Shown here one piece after another: positions 51,622 to 61,448 of a stretch of DNA of 64,000 nt. Origin of the DNA: Clostridiaceae bacterium (GTDB lineage: Bacteria > Bacillota > Clostridia > Lachnospirales > Lachnospiraceae); assembly GCA_902363735.1 (NCBI GenBank), contig CABJBA010000007.1, forward strand, positions 62,001 through 126,000, read 5' to 3'. Position 1 is the first letter of the stretch; each line of letters opens with the position of its first letter. Position numbers and translations under genes: made by a program. Below the pieces are notes generated by a model that ran no database searches, had not been told where the DNA came from, and worked only from the letters and a program-made list of their open reading frames with translations.

Positions 51622-53073
51622 CTATCTTACTTCCGGCAAATCTCTGGCAGTGGCCGGGTTTTTACTCCAGCGTTCTCCGTCATTCATACCCGTCTCTCTT
51701 TCCCATGCCATCATCCACTTATACATCTGCCAATGCTCCATAGAAGACTTCTCTTCCTGCCTTGGATCTGCAATCGACAATGCAATATTCTTTAACTTAC
51801 CGGACAGCTCAGAATACTTATGATTTAAGTTAGTCTTTTCCTTGGAATCTTTATCAAGATCAAACAGCATGTCTTCACTCTCATAGCCATGATAAGAAAT
51901 ATATTTATAATGCCCCTTTCTTACCATAATCCCATAACATCTGCTCTCATTAAAATTACCTGACATAAACTGACTGATAACTGCCCGTTCATAATCCGGC
52001 TCTTCAACTTTATTTAATACTTTTGCAAGACTGACACCATCGGTTTCGACAGAAAAATCTACCCCAGCCAGTTCACACATTGTTGGGCCTAAATCCATAA
52101 TGCTAACGGGAGCAGACACATTCCTTGCGGATCCAATGCCATCTCCGGCAAACAGGAAAGGAATCTTTGCCGACTTTTCAAAAAATGTCTGCTTTCCATA
52201 TAAACGATTCTCTCCAACCTGATCACCATGATCTGACAGATAGCAAAATATAGATGAGTGATCAGAACGTTTGCAATAAGCACTAAATGCGGCTCTTATC
52301 CTGCCAATCTGTCCATCCATATGTTCAATCATCCCGCAATAAGCCGCAATCGCCTGCCTGGCTCCCACGGCATCAAAGGAACGGTCTTTTTTCTTTTCTT
52401 CCAGAAGGCGGTTCATTGGCATATCCGTTTCAAAGCTTTCAGGAACGGTTACACGATCTAAATATTTCAGATACAGTTCTTTTGGCGCTACATATGGATA
52501 ATGAGGACCATAGGTTCCGACCACAATTAATTGGGGCTTTTCATGTTCCTGAGAAAGATACTCAAAAGCTGCCTCCACAACCGCCTCATCATAATGAAGT
52601 ACCGGAGATTCTCCGCCTCCCATTACATCCGTACAGCACGTATCCATAAAACAGTCCTTAAATACCCCCCGCTCCTCAGCTAATGCCTCACCTGGCCGGT
52701 TCCAGGTGACTGGAGTGATGTCTCCCACCAGGCGCTTTGTAAATCCATGCCTTTGATCCTGACCAATAAAATGCATCCGTCCAATTAACACCGTCTCATA
52801 CCCGGCTGCTGCAAAGGGGTGAAGAAAGGTGGGGGTCGTATCCGCCAGGGTGTCAAAATTAGAATAGACACCTGTTTTAGAGGGCAGTTTTGCTGACAGC
52901 ATTGACATTCTGGCTGGTACACACAGCGGACAGGAGGTGTAGCTTTCTGTAAAATTAGTCCCCTCCTCCCTTAATTTGTCCAAATTGGGGGTTTCAACCG
53001 GCACAGCACCCCATCCGGAAAAGATGGGGCTGTGCTGATCGCTCAAGTATATTAATATATGGGGTTTTTTCAT
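51622..53073 (-). CDS. Cys-type sulfatase 2
   Basis: The 483-residue protein carries IYLSDQHSPIFSGWG, the modification motif CVPAR (CPLCVPARMSMLSAKLPSKT), IVVGTYGPHYPYVAPKELYL and FCYLSDHGDQVGENRLYGKQ. It is a different subfamily from sulfatase 1, to judge from spacing and motifs, so the pair probably removes sulfates at different positions. No signal peptide. It lies 14 bases upstream of sulfatase 1 and 10 bases downstream of the permease gene. Confidence 0.92.
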   Translation of the reverse strand: MKKPHILIYLSDQHSPIFSGWGAVPVETPNLDKLREEGTNFTESYTSCPLCVPARMSMLSAKLPSKTGVYSNFDTLADTTPTFLHPFAAAGYETVLIGRMHFIGQDQRHGFTKRLVGDITPVTWNRPGEALAEERGVFKDCFMDTCCTDVMGGGESPVLHYDEAVVEAAFEYLSQEHEKPQLIVVGTYGPHYPYVAPKELYLKYLDRVTVPESFETDMPMNRLLEEKKKDRSFDAVGARQAIAAYCGMIEHMDGQIGRIRAAFSAYCKRSDHSSIFCYLSDHGDQVGENRLYGKQTFFEKSAKIPFLFAGDGIGSARNVSAPVSIMDLGPTMCELAGVDFSVETDGVSLAKVLNKVEEPDYERAVISQFMSGNFNESRCYGIMVRKGHYKYISYHGYESEDMLFDLDKDSKEKTNLNHKYSELSGKLKNIALSIADPRQEEKSSMEHWQMYKWMMAWERETGMNDGERWSKNPATARDLPEVR

Positions 53074-53082
53074 GATATTCTC

Positions 53083-54108
53083 CTATTGAGCTGTCATTTT
53101 TATTCTGATTCGTTTTGCTTGGGCTATTCTTAATTTCTTCTTTTTCCATGCCCAGATATCATTTTCATTCATACGATAGATCATCAGGATCAGAAAGAGA
53201 AAATAAATGATTATGGTCTGTGTACTATTGTCTAAAGCCTGTTTGGACAGACCAAGCGTAAAAATTTTAATTGACAGTACAGCCATCATAATGCCTACTA
53301 CAGAATTGCTGAAGCGTGCCAGAGTTATTCCCAGCATAACTGCAAACATATTGCCCATAACGGTAGAACGGGAAGCCATTCCTAAAACCGGTGCCAGGTT
53401 TCCTTTAAAAACTGTGTCAAAGACTCCTGCGATAGCAACCAGGCCTCCTGCGATAGTATAACATATCACACAATTAGAAAAAATGTTAATTCCTGAATTC
53501 ATGGCAATTCTCTGATTTCCCTGAATCGCTTTACGATTATAGCCAAATGGTGACATCAGAAATAAGTATCCCATTACCAAAGTTACCAGAAGCACTACGA
53601 TGCAAATAAAAGTTACATCCGACAAAATTGTCAGTTTACTGATTCCAAATGTCTGAAGCCCTTTTGAGCCAAATGCTGAGAATGAAATACATTCATAGAT
53701 CAGCGCCATTCCCATACCAAGAATCATGGGAATAATTCTGGTTTTCACAAATACCAATCCAACTATAAAACCGGAAACCACACCAAAAAAGATGCTGAGA
53801 ATTAATGTCCCGATTCCGCCTAAACCCAGACTTAAAGCAATGTTACCGCCAAAGATCACCGCCAGAATCATCTGGGAACCAAGTGAAAAATCCATTCTTC
53901 CAGCCGGCAGATTACAGCTGAGAGCCAGTGCGATACAAAACAAAGAGGCAAAGGTTCGAGCCAGATTCTTCATATCTGCCATGTTATTAATAACTCCTGC
54001 TCCAGTAACCACCCGGCATATAATTTCCATAATCAGATATATCCCCACAGGTACACCAAAAGAACAGATGGCATTTTTAATATTCAATCTAAGAGCACTC
54101 TTATTCAT
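53083..54108 (-). CDS. RbsC-type ABC permease 1
   Basis: The chosen start MNKSALRLNIKNAICSFG has AAAGGAG 6 bases upstream; the longer frame overlaps the binding protein gene. The 341-residue membrane protein has eight to ten helices and the BPD_transp_2 pattern (PAGRMDFSLGSQMILAVIFG, IIPMILGMGMALIYECISFS). With the second permease it forms the channel of a CUT2-type sugar importer. Confidence 0.86.
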   Translation of the reverse strand: MNKSALRLNIKNAICSFGVPVGIYLIMEIICRVVTGAGVINNMADMKNLARTFASLFCIALALSCNLPAGRMDFSLGSQMILAVIFGGNIALSLGLGGIGTLILSIFFGVVSGFIVGLVFVKTRIIPMILGMGMALIYECISFSAFGSKGLQTFGISKLTILSDVTFICIVVLLVTLVMGYLFLMSPFGYNRKAIQGNQRIAMNSGINIFSNCVICYTIAGGLVAIAGVFDTVFKGNLAPVLGMASRSTVMGNMFAVMLGITLARFSNSVVGIMMAVLSIKIFTLGLSKQALDNSTQTIIIYFLFLILMIYRMNENDIWAWKKKKLRIAQAKRIRIKMTAQ

Positions 54109-54119
54109 GGCAGTCTCCT

Positions 54120-55442
54120 TTATTGGGTAAACCCTAACATTCTTAAACAATTATACAGAGTCAAATCACCTAATATAGCGTGCATATCCTCATTAGTAAG
54201 ATCAGGATTGCTCTTTTTAATCATCTTATCAATCATTGCATAATTAAATACATAAGTGGACTCATCCTGATCCAGCTGTTCAATTTCCGCCAATTGTTCC
54301 GGTCCTTCACACCCCCAGTTCAGTGCCTCAAACTTCATTGCCTTACCATCTGGTTTGAGAACATCAGAATCACCTAACAGACCATTCATCAAAATCGTAA
54401 ATCCTTCACCAGCAATTACGGTTGTAGATTTTACTACTGCAAAATCCAATGCTTTGTTTCCCGTGCAGTCGTCAGTATTCATTGCTGTGTGTAAAGATTC
54501 GGACAATTCACCAACAGATGCCACCATAATGTTTTTATTAAATGCACGTTCTGCTTCGTCAATAATCTGGGATAGCTGTGTATACGTATTACCGGCACCC
54601 ATTACCACATCATATTTTCCAGTTAATAATGCTGCTGAAATACCCGTGATTACATCTTCATTATTCATCTGCCCCGGGTACAGGTAAACATCAATCCCTT
54701 TATCATTTTCTGCCATTGCAGGTTCACCCGCAATTACCAGTTCATCAATCGGCTTGGTGAATTTTAGACCATATGCTTCCTCAACTGCTTCCATAATTGC
54801 GGTTGCATTAAGGCGATGAGCCACATTGTTCTTGCAAGCCAGCAGGGTCGGAATCAAAATGCCATGTTTTTCACCATCAGCAAGGAATTTTTCAGCCGCA
54901 ATTTTCATCTGTTCCGCTGTTGATGACTGCTGAGAACCAAAACCACCGCAAAAATATTCCAGTCCATCAATGCTTGAGGTGTCAGCCGTCCTTTGCACTG
55001 CATAATAGATGCCCAGCTCCTGGCATTTGTTTCCTGCCTGCTCCCAGTAAGTGGGGGCAAAGCTGAGAATTCCTTTGGCTCCGGAAATTTGAGCATTTTC
55101 AATAAAATTCAGTTCTGCCTCAGCCGATTCCAGTGCCTCGGAAACAATGAATTCCACGTTGTACTTTGGAGCTACATAATTTTTAAGATAATCAATCCGT
55201 TCCAGGTTTTCATTGGACATATCCGCGAAAGCCAAGCCAATTTTAAAGGTTTCATGGTCAGCAGCATGGTCATAGTCCCCAGACTGAGCTGATTTAGAAG
55301 CTGGACTTTCACCCTTTGCTGTGCTGTCTGCTGCCACAGTGGTTGGATCAGCCACTACCTGTTCTGATGTGCTTTTACAGCCTGCCAGTCCTGCAGCCAT
55401 CATAGTAAATGCCATTACAATCGCCAATACTTTTCTTTTCAT
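54120..55442 (-). CDS. Lipoprotein sugar-binding component of the CUT2-type importer
   Basis: The 440-residue precursor has the lipobox LAGC (MKRKVLAIVMAFTMMAAGLA then Cys22). The mature protein has two Rossmann-like lobes: FKIGLAFADMSNENLERIDY, then IENAQISGAKGILSFAPTYW and MVASVGELSESL. It lies between the two permease genes and is the substrate-capture part of the transporter. It is longer than typical ribose-binding proteins (about 300 residues). The ligand is unknown; sulfatase neighbours suggest a sulfated oligosaccharide. Confidence 0.87.
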   Translation of the reverse strand: MKRKVLAIVMAFTMMAAGLAGCKSTSEQVVADPTTVAADSTAKGESPASKSAQSGDYDHAADHETFKIGLAFADMSNENLERIDYLKNYVAPKYNVEFIVSEALESAEAELNFIENAQISGAKGILSFAPTYWEQAGNKCQELGIYYAVQRTADTSSIDGLEYFCGGFGSQQSSTAEQMKIAAEKFLADGEKHGILIPTLLACKNNVAHRLNATAIMEAVEEAYGLKFTKPIDELVIAGEPAMAENDKGIDVYLYPGQMNNEDVITGISAALLTGKYDVVMGAGNTYTQLSQIIDEAERAFNKNIMVASVGELSESLHTAMNTDDCTGNKALDFAVVKSTTVIAGEGFTILMNGLLGDSDVLKPDGKAMKFEALNWGCEGPEQLAEIEQLDQDESTYVFNYAMIDKMIKKSNPDLTNEDMHAILGDLTLYNCLRMLGFTQ

Positions 55443-55454
55443 TTTCTACTCCTC

Positions 55455-56414
55455 CTAAAATTGTTTTCTGGTTGGTAACACATCAGGTTTTTCACTGTTT
55501 AAATACACTAACAAAAGGAATAAAACACCTCGGATGCCCTGCACCACAGAATTATCCACTCCCATCATTAAAAATCCCTTGTTTAACACTACTACCGTAA
55601 TTGCTCCCAATACACCTGCATAACATTTGGAACGGTCTCCACCAAAGATTGACATTCCACCCAGTACGGTCGCCAGCATCACATCCATTCCCATACTGCC
55701 GGCCGTAGATGTGGTGATGGTTCCTACACGGATAATTGTGTAAACAGCTGACAAACCAACTCCGACTCCTGCAATCAGAAAACTTAAGCGGATATAAGTT
55801 GACTTCCTTAAGCCGCTTTGTGTCGCACAGTTTTCATTTCCGCCAATAAAGCGAATTGCTCTGCCAAATGGTGTGAAATTATAAATCAGAATTGCCAGAA
55901 CCAGATATAACAGCAGCGTCACCATTCGGAACATACTCTTTTCCAATGCCGAACATACGGCAAAGGGAACGGTTAAATCCACAGCACCTACCAAAGATTC
56001 CTGAATTGCTTTATAAATCTGCATCATAACAATTGCAGCGGTGGTTGTTTTTATATGTAAGCTGACTGACAAAGTGGAATTCCATGCCATCAGTACCAGA
56101 CAGATCAGGAGTGTTACCATAATCATTATTGCCACATTTTCTGTTGCCAGATAGATTTTTCCGCCTACCGTTGCTGCCAGAGCTATGACTGCTCCAATAG
56201 AAATATCCAGATTGCCGGTAGTATAGATAAATGCAATACCAATGGTTGCAGTTGCAGTTATGAGTGCCTGATTGAAAATTCCGGTCAAATTTGCTTTTGC
56301 TAAGAAACGTCCTCCGGTACCAAACCCAAATATAAGCAAAAGAAGAAATAAAATAGCAAAGGGAAACGCTTCCAGAAAATAACGGTTTTCCTTTATTTTG
56401 GATAATTGCTTCAT
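55455..56414 (-). CDS. RbsC-type ABC permease 2
   Basis: The 319-residue protein has the same BPD_transp_2 layout: IAFIYTTGNLDISIGAVIAL near the start of the second helix group, FTPFGRAIRFIGGNENCATQ (the EAA-like coupling loop) and ATVLGGMSIFGGDRSKCYAG. Directly between the ATPase and binding protein genes. With permease 1 it should form a heterodimeric channel. Confidence 0.9.
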   Translation of the reverse strand: MKQLSKIKENRYFLEAFPFAILFLLLLIFGFGTGGRFLAKANLTGIFNQALITATATIGIAFIYTTGNLDISIGAVIALAATVGGKIYLATENVAIMIMVTLLICLVLMAWNSTLSVSLHIKTTTAAIVMMQIYKAIQESLVGAVDLTVPFAVCSALEKSMFRMVTLLLYLVLAILIYNFTPFGRAIRFIGGNENCATQSGLRKSTYIRLSFLIAGVGVGLSAVYTIIRVGTITTSTAGSMGMDVMLATVLGGMSIFGGDRSKCYAGVLGAITVVVLNKGFLMMGVDNSVVQGIRGVLFLLLVYLNSEKPDVLPTRKQF

Positions 56415-56428
56415 TTAATCTTCCTCCC

Positions 56429-57937
56429 TTAAATCATGTAATTAATCAGGTTATGCTCATTTAAGCCATCTCTGCGATAAAATTCGCCGCTAACTGCACC
56501 ATCACGCATAATCAGCAATCGGTCACTCATGCCAATCAGTTCAGGTAATTCTTCACTAATCATAATAATTGCTTTTCCCTGTTTCTTCATTTCATACATC
56601 AACTGATACATTGCAGCTTTTACGCCTACATCTACACCTCTCGTAGGGCAATCAAGAATCAGTATACTGGCATCAGCGGCAATCCACTTTCCAAATACTA
56701 CCTTTTGCTTATTGCCACCCGATAGAAAACGGACCGGCTGATGGATATCCCGGCATTTTATGGATAGATTTTCCACCTGATCTGATACATACTTCTTTTC
56801 TTTCTTAAAGTCAATAAAAGGCTTTTTCCAGATATTTTTCCAATAGCCAGTGCTCTGAATGTTTTCCTTGACCGGTGCCATTAACTCCAGGGACTCTGAA
56901 TCCCGGTTTTTGGAAACATAGCCCATGCCATGCTGAAATGCAATAATACTGTCTTTTACAACAGTGTTGGCTTCAGTAAGAAGCACTTCACCGTCAATCA
57001 CCTCATCCAGACCATAAAGGGCACGTCCCAAAGCATGCATTCCGCAATCTGACAAACCGCCGATACCAAGAATTTCACCTTTATGTAACTCCAGGTTAAA
57101 ACACATCAAGTCATTTAAGGTAGTAATATAGTTTGCTTTTAAAACAACTTCATCGCCACAGGAATCATTGTCAGTCCGATAGTAATTGCCCTGAATATCA
57201 CGGCCAACCATTAATTTCTTGATTTTACTGTCTTCAAAATCTTCTTTTTCTAGATTCTCAATAATCTCTCCATCACGTAAAATTGTCAAAACATCACACT
57301 GGGTCATCATTTCTTCCATATCATGAGAAATAATCATTACCGACTTTCCCTCATCTGCCAGTTTGTGCATAATGTTATACAAAATGTTTCGGCCCCTCTG
57401 GGATAGGGCAGTTGTGGTTTCATCTACGATTAATACCTCCGGATCCAAGGACATTACCTTTGCAATCTCAACCAGTTTACGCTCTTGCATATCCAGCAAT
57501 CTGGTGGGATAGGAGGCATTAATATGTTCAATTCCACAATCTCCCAATGCTTTTGCCGCCGCCTTTGTCATCGCCTTCTTGTCAACAAATGGCCCCTTTA
57601 AAAAATCAGCTGCATTTCCCAGAAAAATATTTTCAGCTACTGTAATGTTGTCGATTGTCCCCGCTTCCTGAACGATCATACCGATTCCCGCTTTTGCCGC
57701 TTCTAACATTGTCTTTGGTTTCCATGGCTTTCCATGATAAAACATTTCTCCCTCAGTAGCCGGCTGCATTCCTGCAATAATTGATGAAACGGTTGATTTC
57801 CCGCTTCCATTTTCCCCTATTAACCCCCGTATCTCTCCTTTCCTGATTTGAAAATCCACATGGCTAAGGGCTATGGTTGCTCCGAAGTTTTTACACACAT
57901 TTCTGACTTCTAATACAACTTCACCTTTCTCTCTCAT
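56429..57937 (-). CDS. RbsA-type ABC ATPase with two nucleotide-binding domains
   Basis: The 502-residue protein has two ABC domains. The first is canonical: Walker A GENGSGKST (about 38-46), signature LLDMQERKLVEIAKVMS and Walker B LIVDETTTAL. The second has a degenerate Walker A (GGLSDCGMHALGRALYG) but a good signature LSGGNKQKVVFGKW and LILDCPTRGVDVG. This asymmetry is normal for RbsA/MglA-type energising subunits. First gene of the operon that runs left to 45311. Confidence 0.94.
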   Translation of the reverse strand: MREKGEVVLEVRNVCKNFGATIALSHVDFQIRKGEIRGLIGENGSGKSTVSSIIAGMQPATEGEMFYHGKPWKPKTMLEAAKAGIGMIVQEAGTIDNITVAENIFLGNAADFLKGPFVDKKAMTKAAAKALGDCGIEHINASYPTRLLDMQERKLVEIAKVMSLDPEVLIVDETTTALSQRGRNILYNIMHKLADEGKSVMIISHDMEEMMTQCDVLTILRDGEIIENLEKEDFEDSKIKKLMVGRDIQGNYYRTDNDSCGDEVVLKANYITTLNDLMCFNLELHKGEILGIGGLSDCGMHALGRALYGLDEVIDGEVLLTEANTVVKDSIIAFQHGMGYVSKNRDSESLELMAPVKENIQSTGYWKNIWKKPFIDFKKEKKYVSDQVENLSIKCRDIHQPVRFLSGGNKQKVVFGKWIAADASILILDCPTRGVDVGVKAAMYQLMYEMKKQGKAIIMISEELPELIGMSDRLLIMRDGAVSGEFYRRDGLNEHNLINYMI

Positions 57938-58309
57938 CGTGCTGACCTCTCTCCATTTGATATAAACACATTCTAATTGATTTTTAATAACACTTCTCTC
58001 AAATAACCGAACATTATTTTAGAATTTCAGGCCAAAAATAAAAAAGCCATAATTTCTTATCGAAATTACAACTTCTTATTTTGCTTTTTTCGAACAATTT
58101 GCAAAGAATTAGTAAAAAACCAAGAACAAAACTTACATATAGAATTATCACGTCCACTAAGACAATGATTTAAATATAATTATCTGCCCTCTTAGGTAGA
58201 GGGCAGACTCTGCATGATTTTAGGCCGTCAAACTATCATAGCACATAAGTGCTTTAGGCTCTCAGCTTTGCGTACTCGGCTTTAACCGAGTTTACCTGCG
58301 CTTTGAGCG
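57938..58309. other. Promoter region of the sulfatase operon and 3' flank of the MBL gene
   Basis: No gene is supported. Two TTCTTAT elements (58054-58060 and 58073-58079), 19 bases apart, lie 115-140 bases upstream of the ATPase start and could be AraC/YesN half-sites. Close to the gene a TAGAAT -10-like box lacks a good -35, as expected for an activated promoter. Small hairpins lie at 58184-58206 and near 58276-58291 (ACTCGG/CCGAGT). Confidence 0.45.
58184..58206. terminator. Stable hairpin downstream of the MBL-fold gene
   Basis: CTGCCCTCT and AGAGGGCAG form a perfect 9-base stem with a 5-base loop about 100 bases beyond the MBL stop. It is followed leftwards by ATAATTATATT instead of a clean T-run, so terminator function is only probable. 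Confidence 0.5.
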
Positions 58310-59131
58310 TCAAACCATATTTTCGGCGTCCGCCGCCCGTTCCAGCATAAAGTCATGCCAAACGTTTTTATCCACAAACGCACTAAAGTCGGTTGGGTCC
58401 TCAGGATTTACCCCGCTCAAAAGATTAGTCATATTATGATGGCTAGTAAGGCATATGTCAATATCCCACTTTGCCATTTCACGGCAATCATCGATAAATC
58501 TCTGTTTGTAGGACAGGGGATAACCGTACTCCACCAAAAATTTCGTCATAAGAAAAGGCGTCCCCGCACCTCCGTGCATTCCGCAGCGATAAACTGTGCC
58601 ATCCTCGTCCACATCATCGAAGAAAAACGAGGTCGTGCCCGGCGTGTGACCGGGACAGAGCTTGGTCTTAATCGTAAACCGGCCAAGTGTAATGGGCTTT
58701 TCATCGTTAAAAAAAACATCTGGTTCAAAGTCTGGTGCATAATGAAACAATACACGATCTGGATGCTCCTGCTTGACTACATAGTCCTCATGCGACATGT
58801 ACACCTTTGCTCTGGTCATTTCCTGAAGCGCACGAAGCCCGCCGCAGTGATCCTGGTGACCGTGACTGAGCAAAATCATTTTAATATCTTTCGGGCTGTA
58901 TCCCGCGTCACGGATTGCCTCAGTCAAAAGATACAATGCTCTGATTTCAAATGTATCAATTAGAATCAGACCGTCTCCGGTATCCAGCAGATAACAGCCG
59001 ACATAACTGTTGCCACTGACGTACCAGACATGGGGGGCAATGCGAAATGGTCGCTGAGCGAGATCCCAAGGGTGATTATCAATATAATCATAAGGATCCT
59101 TGATTGGGGGTACTCTCATAAAATTAGACAT
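58310..59131 (-). CDS. Metallo-beta-lactamase-fold hydrolase
   Basis: The 273-residue protein has the MBL metal motif SHGHQDHCGG (HxHxDH, about 90-95), the further ligand His in CPGHTPGTTSF and a late His pair TSHHNMTN. The opening RIAPHVWYVSGNSYVGCYLL resembles subclass B3-like hydrolases and lactonases. No signal peptide, so it works in the cytoplasm on a metabolite, perhaps a lactone from a sugar acid. It is last in a three-gene operon with an SLC13-type permease and a mannonate-dehydratase-like enzyme. Confidence 0.88.
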   Translation of the reverse strand: MSNFMRVPPIKDPYDYIDNHPWDLAQRPFRIAPHVWYVSGNSYVGCYLLDTGDGLILIDTFEIRALYLLTEAIRDAGYSPKDIKMILLSHGHQDHCGGLRALQEMTRAKVYMSHEDYVVKQEHPDRVLFHYAPDFEPDVFFNDEKPITLGRFTIKTKLCPGHTPGTTSFFFDDVDEDGTVYRCGMHGGAGTPFLMTKFLVEYGYPLSYKQRFIDDCREMAKWDIDICLTSHHNMTNLLSGVNPEDPTDFSAFVDKNVWHDFMLERAADAENMV

Positions 59132-59157
59132 TTTTCTTCCTCCTAATATATATTATT

Positions 59158-60447
59158 TTATCTTCCATAAATAGGGTATAGCAGGTTAGCTGAAATTGCG
59201 CAGGATAATATTGCAAGAATCACATATGGAAGGGTAAATTTTAATACTTTCACAGGGTTATATCCTCCAGCAGCAAAAGCAACAGCCGCTTCGCCAGAGC
59301 CAGAGGGAAACCCAATTGCAAACATATTACTTATACCTGCAATTAATACAATACCACGCGGATCCCAGCCGCCCACCAGAGAGAGCGATGCCGCAATCGG
59401 AATAAGTATCGCTTGGGTTGCCGCATTAGAGAGAAAGTTTGTCATGACTATAGTGACTACAGAGAACAGCAACATTACCGTAAACGAACCGGGGTTTTCT
59501 CCCAACACGCGGAGCAGTACATTGCCAATGAGTTCTCCTGCACCGGATTTGCCAAGTGCATCAGCTACAGTGAGTACACCGGCAATCATCCAGATCATGT
59601 CAATCGTCATGCCCCGAACAGCTTCGGGCACTGTAATGATGCCTGTGTAAATTAGAATCAAAACAGCAACTGCAGGAGCAAGATACATAAGATTTCCTGT
59701 CCACTTGTTCAAAATCATGACCAGCATGGCTGCAGCAAAGACAACATAGACAATAGTTTCCTGTTTGTGGGTCAAAGCAGATTTCTTCACCTCTTCTTTT
59801 ACGGCACTTTGGTCAACTTTACTGTCCGATGGCATCAAACGCCAGCCGAATAGGCAAAACAGCGTAAGTACTATAATTGGGAGAATGGAAAAAATGAACG
59901 GATCAAACATCGTCAGCTGATAGTTTACGTCCGGCACAATGCCTTCGTACAGCGCATTCATGCCGGCAAACATGGTCGCACCCGAACCAATGGGCAAACG
60001 AAATTTCCAGGCCTCGGCAACTCCAAGCAAAGGCAGAATCATCCGATTTGGTGTAATTTCTCCCGAATCACCCAGCGTCGTGAGGAACACCACCATAATT
60101 GCAATAATAGCAGTTGATGGAAGGAACTGCGAAAACAAAATTGTAATGGAAAATAAAGCCATCACAAGCAAAATACCATGACCACTTTTTAAGCGCATCA
60201 TCACGTTATGTATTTTAAAAACCAAATTTGTCTTTGTCAGAACTGCACTAAGTGCCATCATAGGTGCAAGCATAATGATAATTTTATTACTGAATCCGCT
60301 GAAAGCGCTCTGTATGTCCATCACGCCAGTAATAACCAAAATTGCACAGCACGTCATGGTCGTAACGCCAAACGGAACCTTATGCCACACAAACATGATC
60401 ATCATGAACGCTGTAACTGCCAGTACAATATACAATTGAATATTCAT
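59158..60447 (-). CDS. SLC13/DASS-type permease
   Basis: The 429-residue protein has about eleven helices and the divalent anion/Na+ symporter plan: FLPSTAIIAIMVVFLTTLGD, PLLGVAEAWKFRLPIGSGAT in the first half and TNFLSNAATQAILIPIAASL, SNMFAIGFPSGSGEAAVAFA in the second (SNT-like motifs). Members import di- and monocarboxylates. The neighbours suggest a sugar acid substrate. It lies between the UxuA-like and MBL genes. Confidence 0.87.
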   Translation of the reverse strand: MNIQLYIVLAVTAFMMIMFVWHKVPFGVTTMTCCAILVITGVMDIQSAFSGFSNKIIIMLAPMMALSAVLTKTNLVFKIHNVMMRLKSGHGILLVMALFSITILFSQFLPSTAIIAIMVVFLTTLGDSGEITPNRMILPLLGVAEAWKFRLPIGSGATMFAGMNALYEGIVPDVNYQLTMFDPFIFSILPIIVLTLFCLFGWRLMPSDSKVDQSAVKEEVKKSALTHKQETIVYVVFAAAMLVMILNKWTGNLMYLAPAVAVLILIYTGIITVPEAVRGMTIDMIWMIAGVLTVADALGKSGAGELIGNVLLRVLGENPGSFTVMLLFSVVTIVMTNFLSNAATQAILIPIAASLSLVGGWDPRGIVLIAGISNMFAIGFPSGSGEAAVAFAAGGYNPVKVLKFTLPYVILAILSCAISANLLYPIYGR

Positions 60448-60468
60448 CGTTAATATCCCCTTATCCCC

Positions 60469-61437
60469 TTAAAATTTTTTATATTTTCTTTCTATGCTGT
60501 GAAGCATTCCTTTCATATACCCCAATAAATAGGCCTCTGAAACAGGTGAAATGCCCTTTCCTCCTGGAAGAAAAAATGGATGATCAATGTTAATCTGTCC
60601 ATCATATCCGCAATGAACCAGTTGTTCCAAGATTTCATACATGTCTGCATATCCATCCTCCAAAAGTGTTTCTTCAAAATATGGGAGGGTTCCGCTTACA
60701 TTCCGGAAATGAACCACCAATATTTTCTTCTGTTCAGTATATTTCTTAATGTCCTCCAGCACATTTCCAAATGCCTCGTTTTCCAGCCAACAGCCAACAC
60801 ACATTTTCATTCCCAGGTATTCACTGTTTCCAGCTGCTTTAAAGGCTCTGTCATAGCATTCTGCATTCCATATTAAGCTGTGTACTCCTCCTAAACTGGA
60901 TACTGGCGGATCATTGGGATGAAGCGCCAGACGAACATCTGCTTCTTCGCATACCGGGAGGGCCTTGGAAATAAAATATTCAAAATTATACCAAATTTCC
61001 TTCTCTGAATATTCCCTGTCATTGGCAGCCGGACGAGCCTGAATCTCATCCATATCGCAGATCATGGAGTACTCCCCTCGCGTGTGTTTCCCCACACCGA
61101 TCCGGCTTCTGAAAATACCATTTGGCTGCCATGCAATATAATTGACCCTTACCCCAGCTTTTCCCAATGCTCTCGTAAAATCATTGTACTTATCAATCCA
61201 GATATCCCTATCCTTTTTTCCCAAGTGAATCTGAGGACATTTCTGCAGTGACGGACAGCCTGCATCTGCAATCTCCAAATCATAATGATGCGCCCGTTCC
61301 AGAAACTTCATAATTGAATCATAATTTGCATCCTCTGCAAAAAAATTCACTGCAAGATTTTGAATTCCCATCCCCCTGACAGCCTGCATTTCGACATCTG
61401 TCATTTTGCCGGAACAATTCACCTGTACCTTTATCAT
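60469..61437 (-). CDS. Mannonate dehydratase (UxuA)-like enzyme
   Basis: The start MIKVQVNCSGKMTDVEMQAV at 61437 has GGGAG 5 bases upstream; earlier in-frame starts lack a site. The 322-residue TIM-barrel protein has VRLALHPNDPPVSSLGGVHS, KKILVVHFRNVSGTLPYFEE and LLEDGYADMYEILEQLVHCG, which parallel the metal-binding and catalytic regions of UxuA. It is shorter than E. coli UxuA (394), so a related sugar acid dehydratase or an isomerase of the same superfamily is possible. Glucuronate breakdown passes through mannonate, which fits the uidA operon 27 kb away. Confidence 0.8.
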   Translation of the reverse strand: MIKVQVNCSGKMTDVEMQAVRGMGIQNLAVNFFAEDANYDSIMKFLERAHHYDLEIADAGCPSLQKCPQIHLGKKDRDIWIDKYNDFTRALGKAGVRVNYIAWQPNGIFRSRIGVGKHTRGEYSMICDMDEIQARPAANDREYSEKEIWYNFEYFISKALPVCEEADVRLALHPNDPPVSSLGGVHSLIWNAECYDRAFKAAGNSEYLGMKMCVGCWLENEAFGNVLEDIKKYTEQKKILVVHFRNVSGTLPYFEETLLEDGYADMYEILEQLVHCGYDGQINIDHPFFLPGGKGISPVSEAYLLGYMKGMLHSIERKYKKF

Positions 61438-61448
61438 GTCATCTCCCA

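Noticed and set aside
58184..58300. Riboswitch or structured RNA before the sulfatase operon
   Set aside because: Small hairpins are present but no known consensus was recognised, and they lie at the 3' side of the MBL gene.
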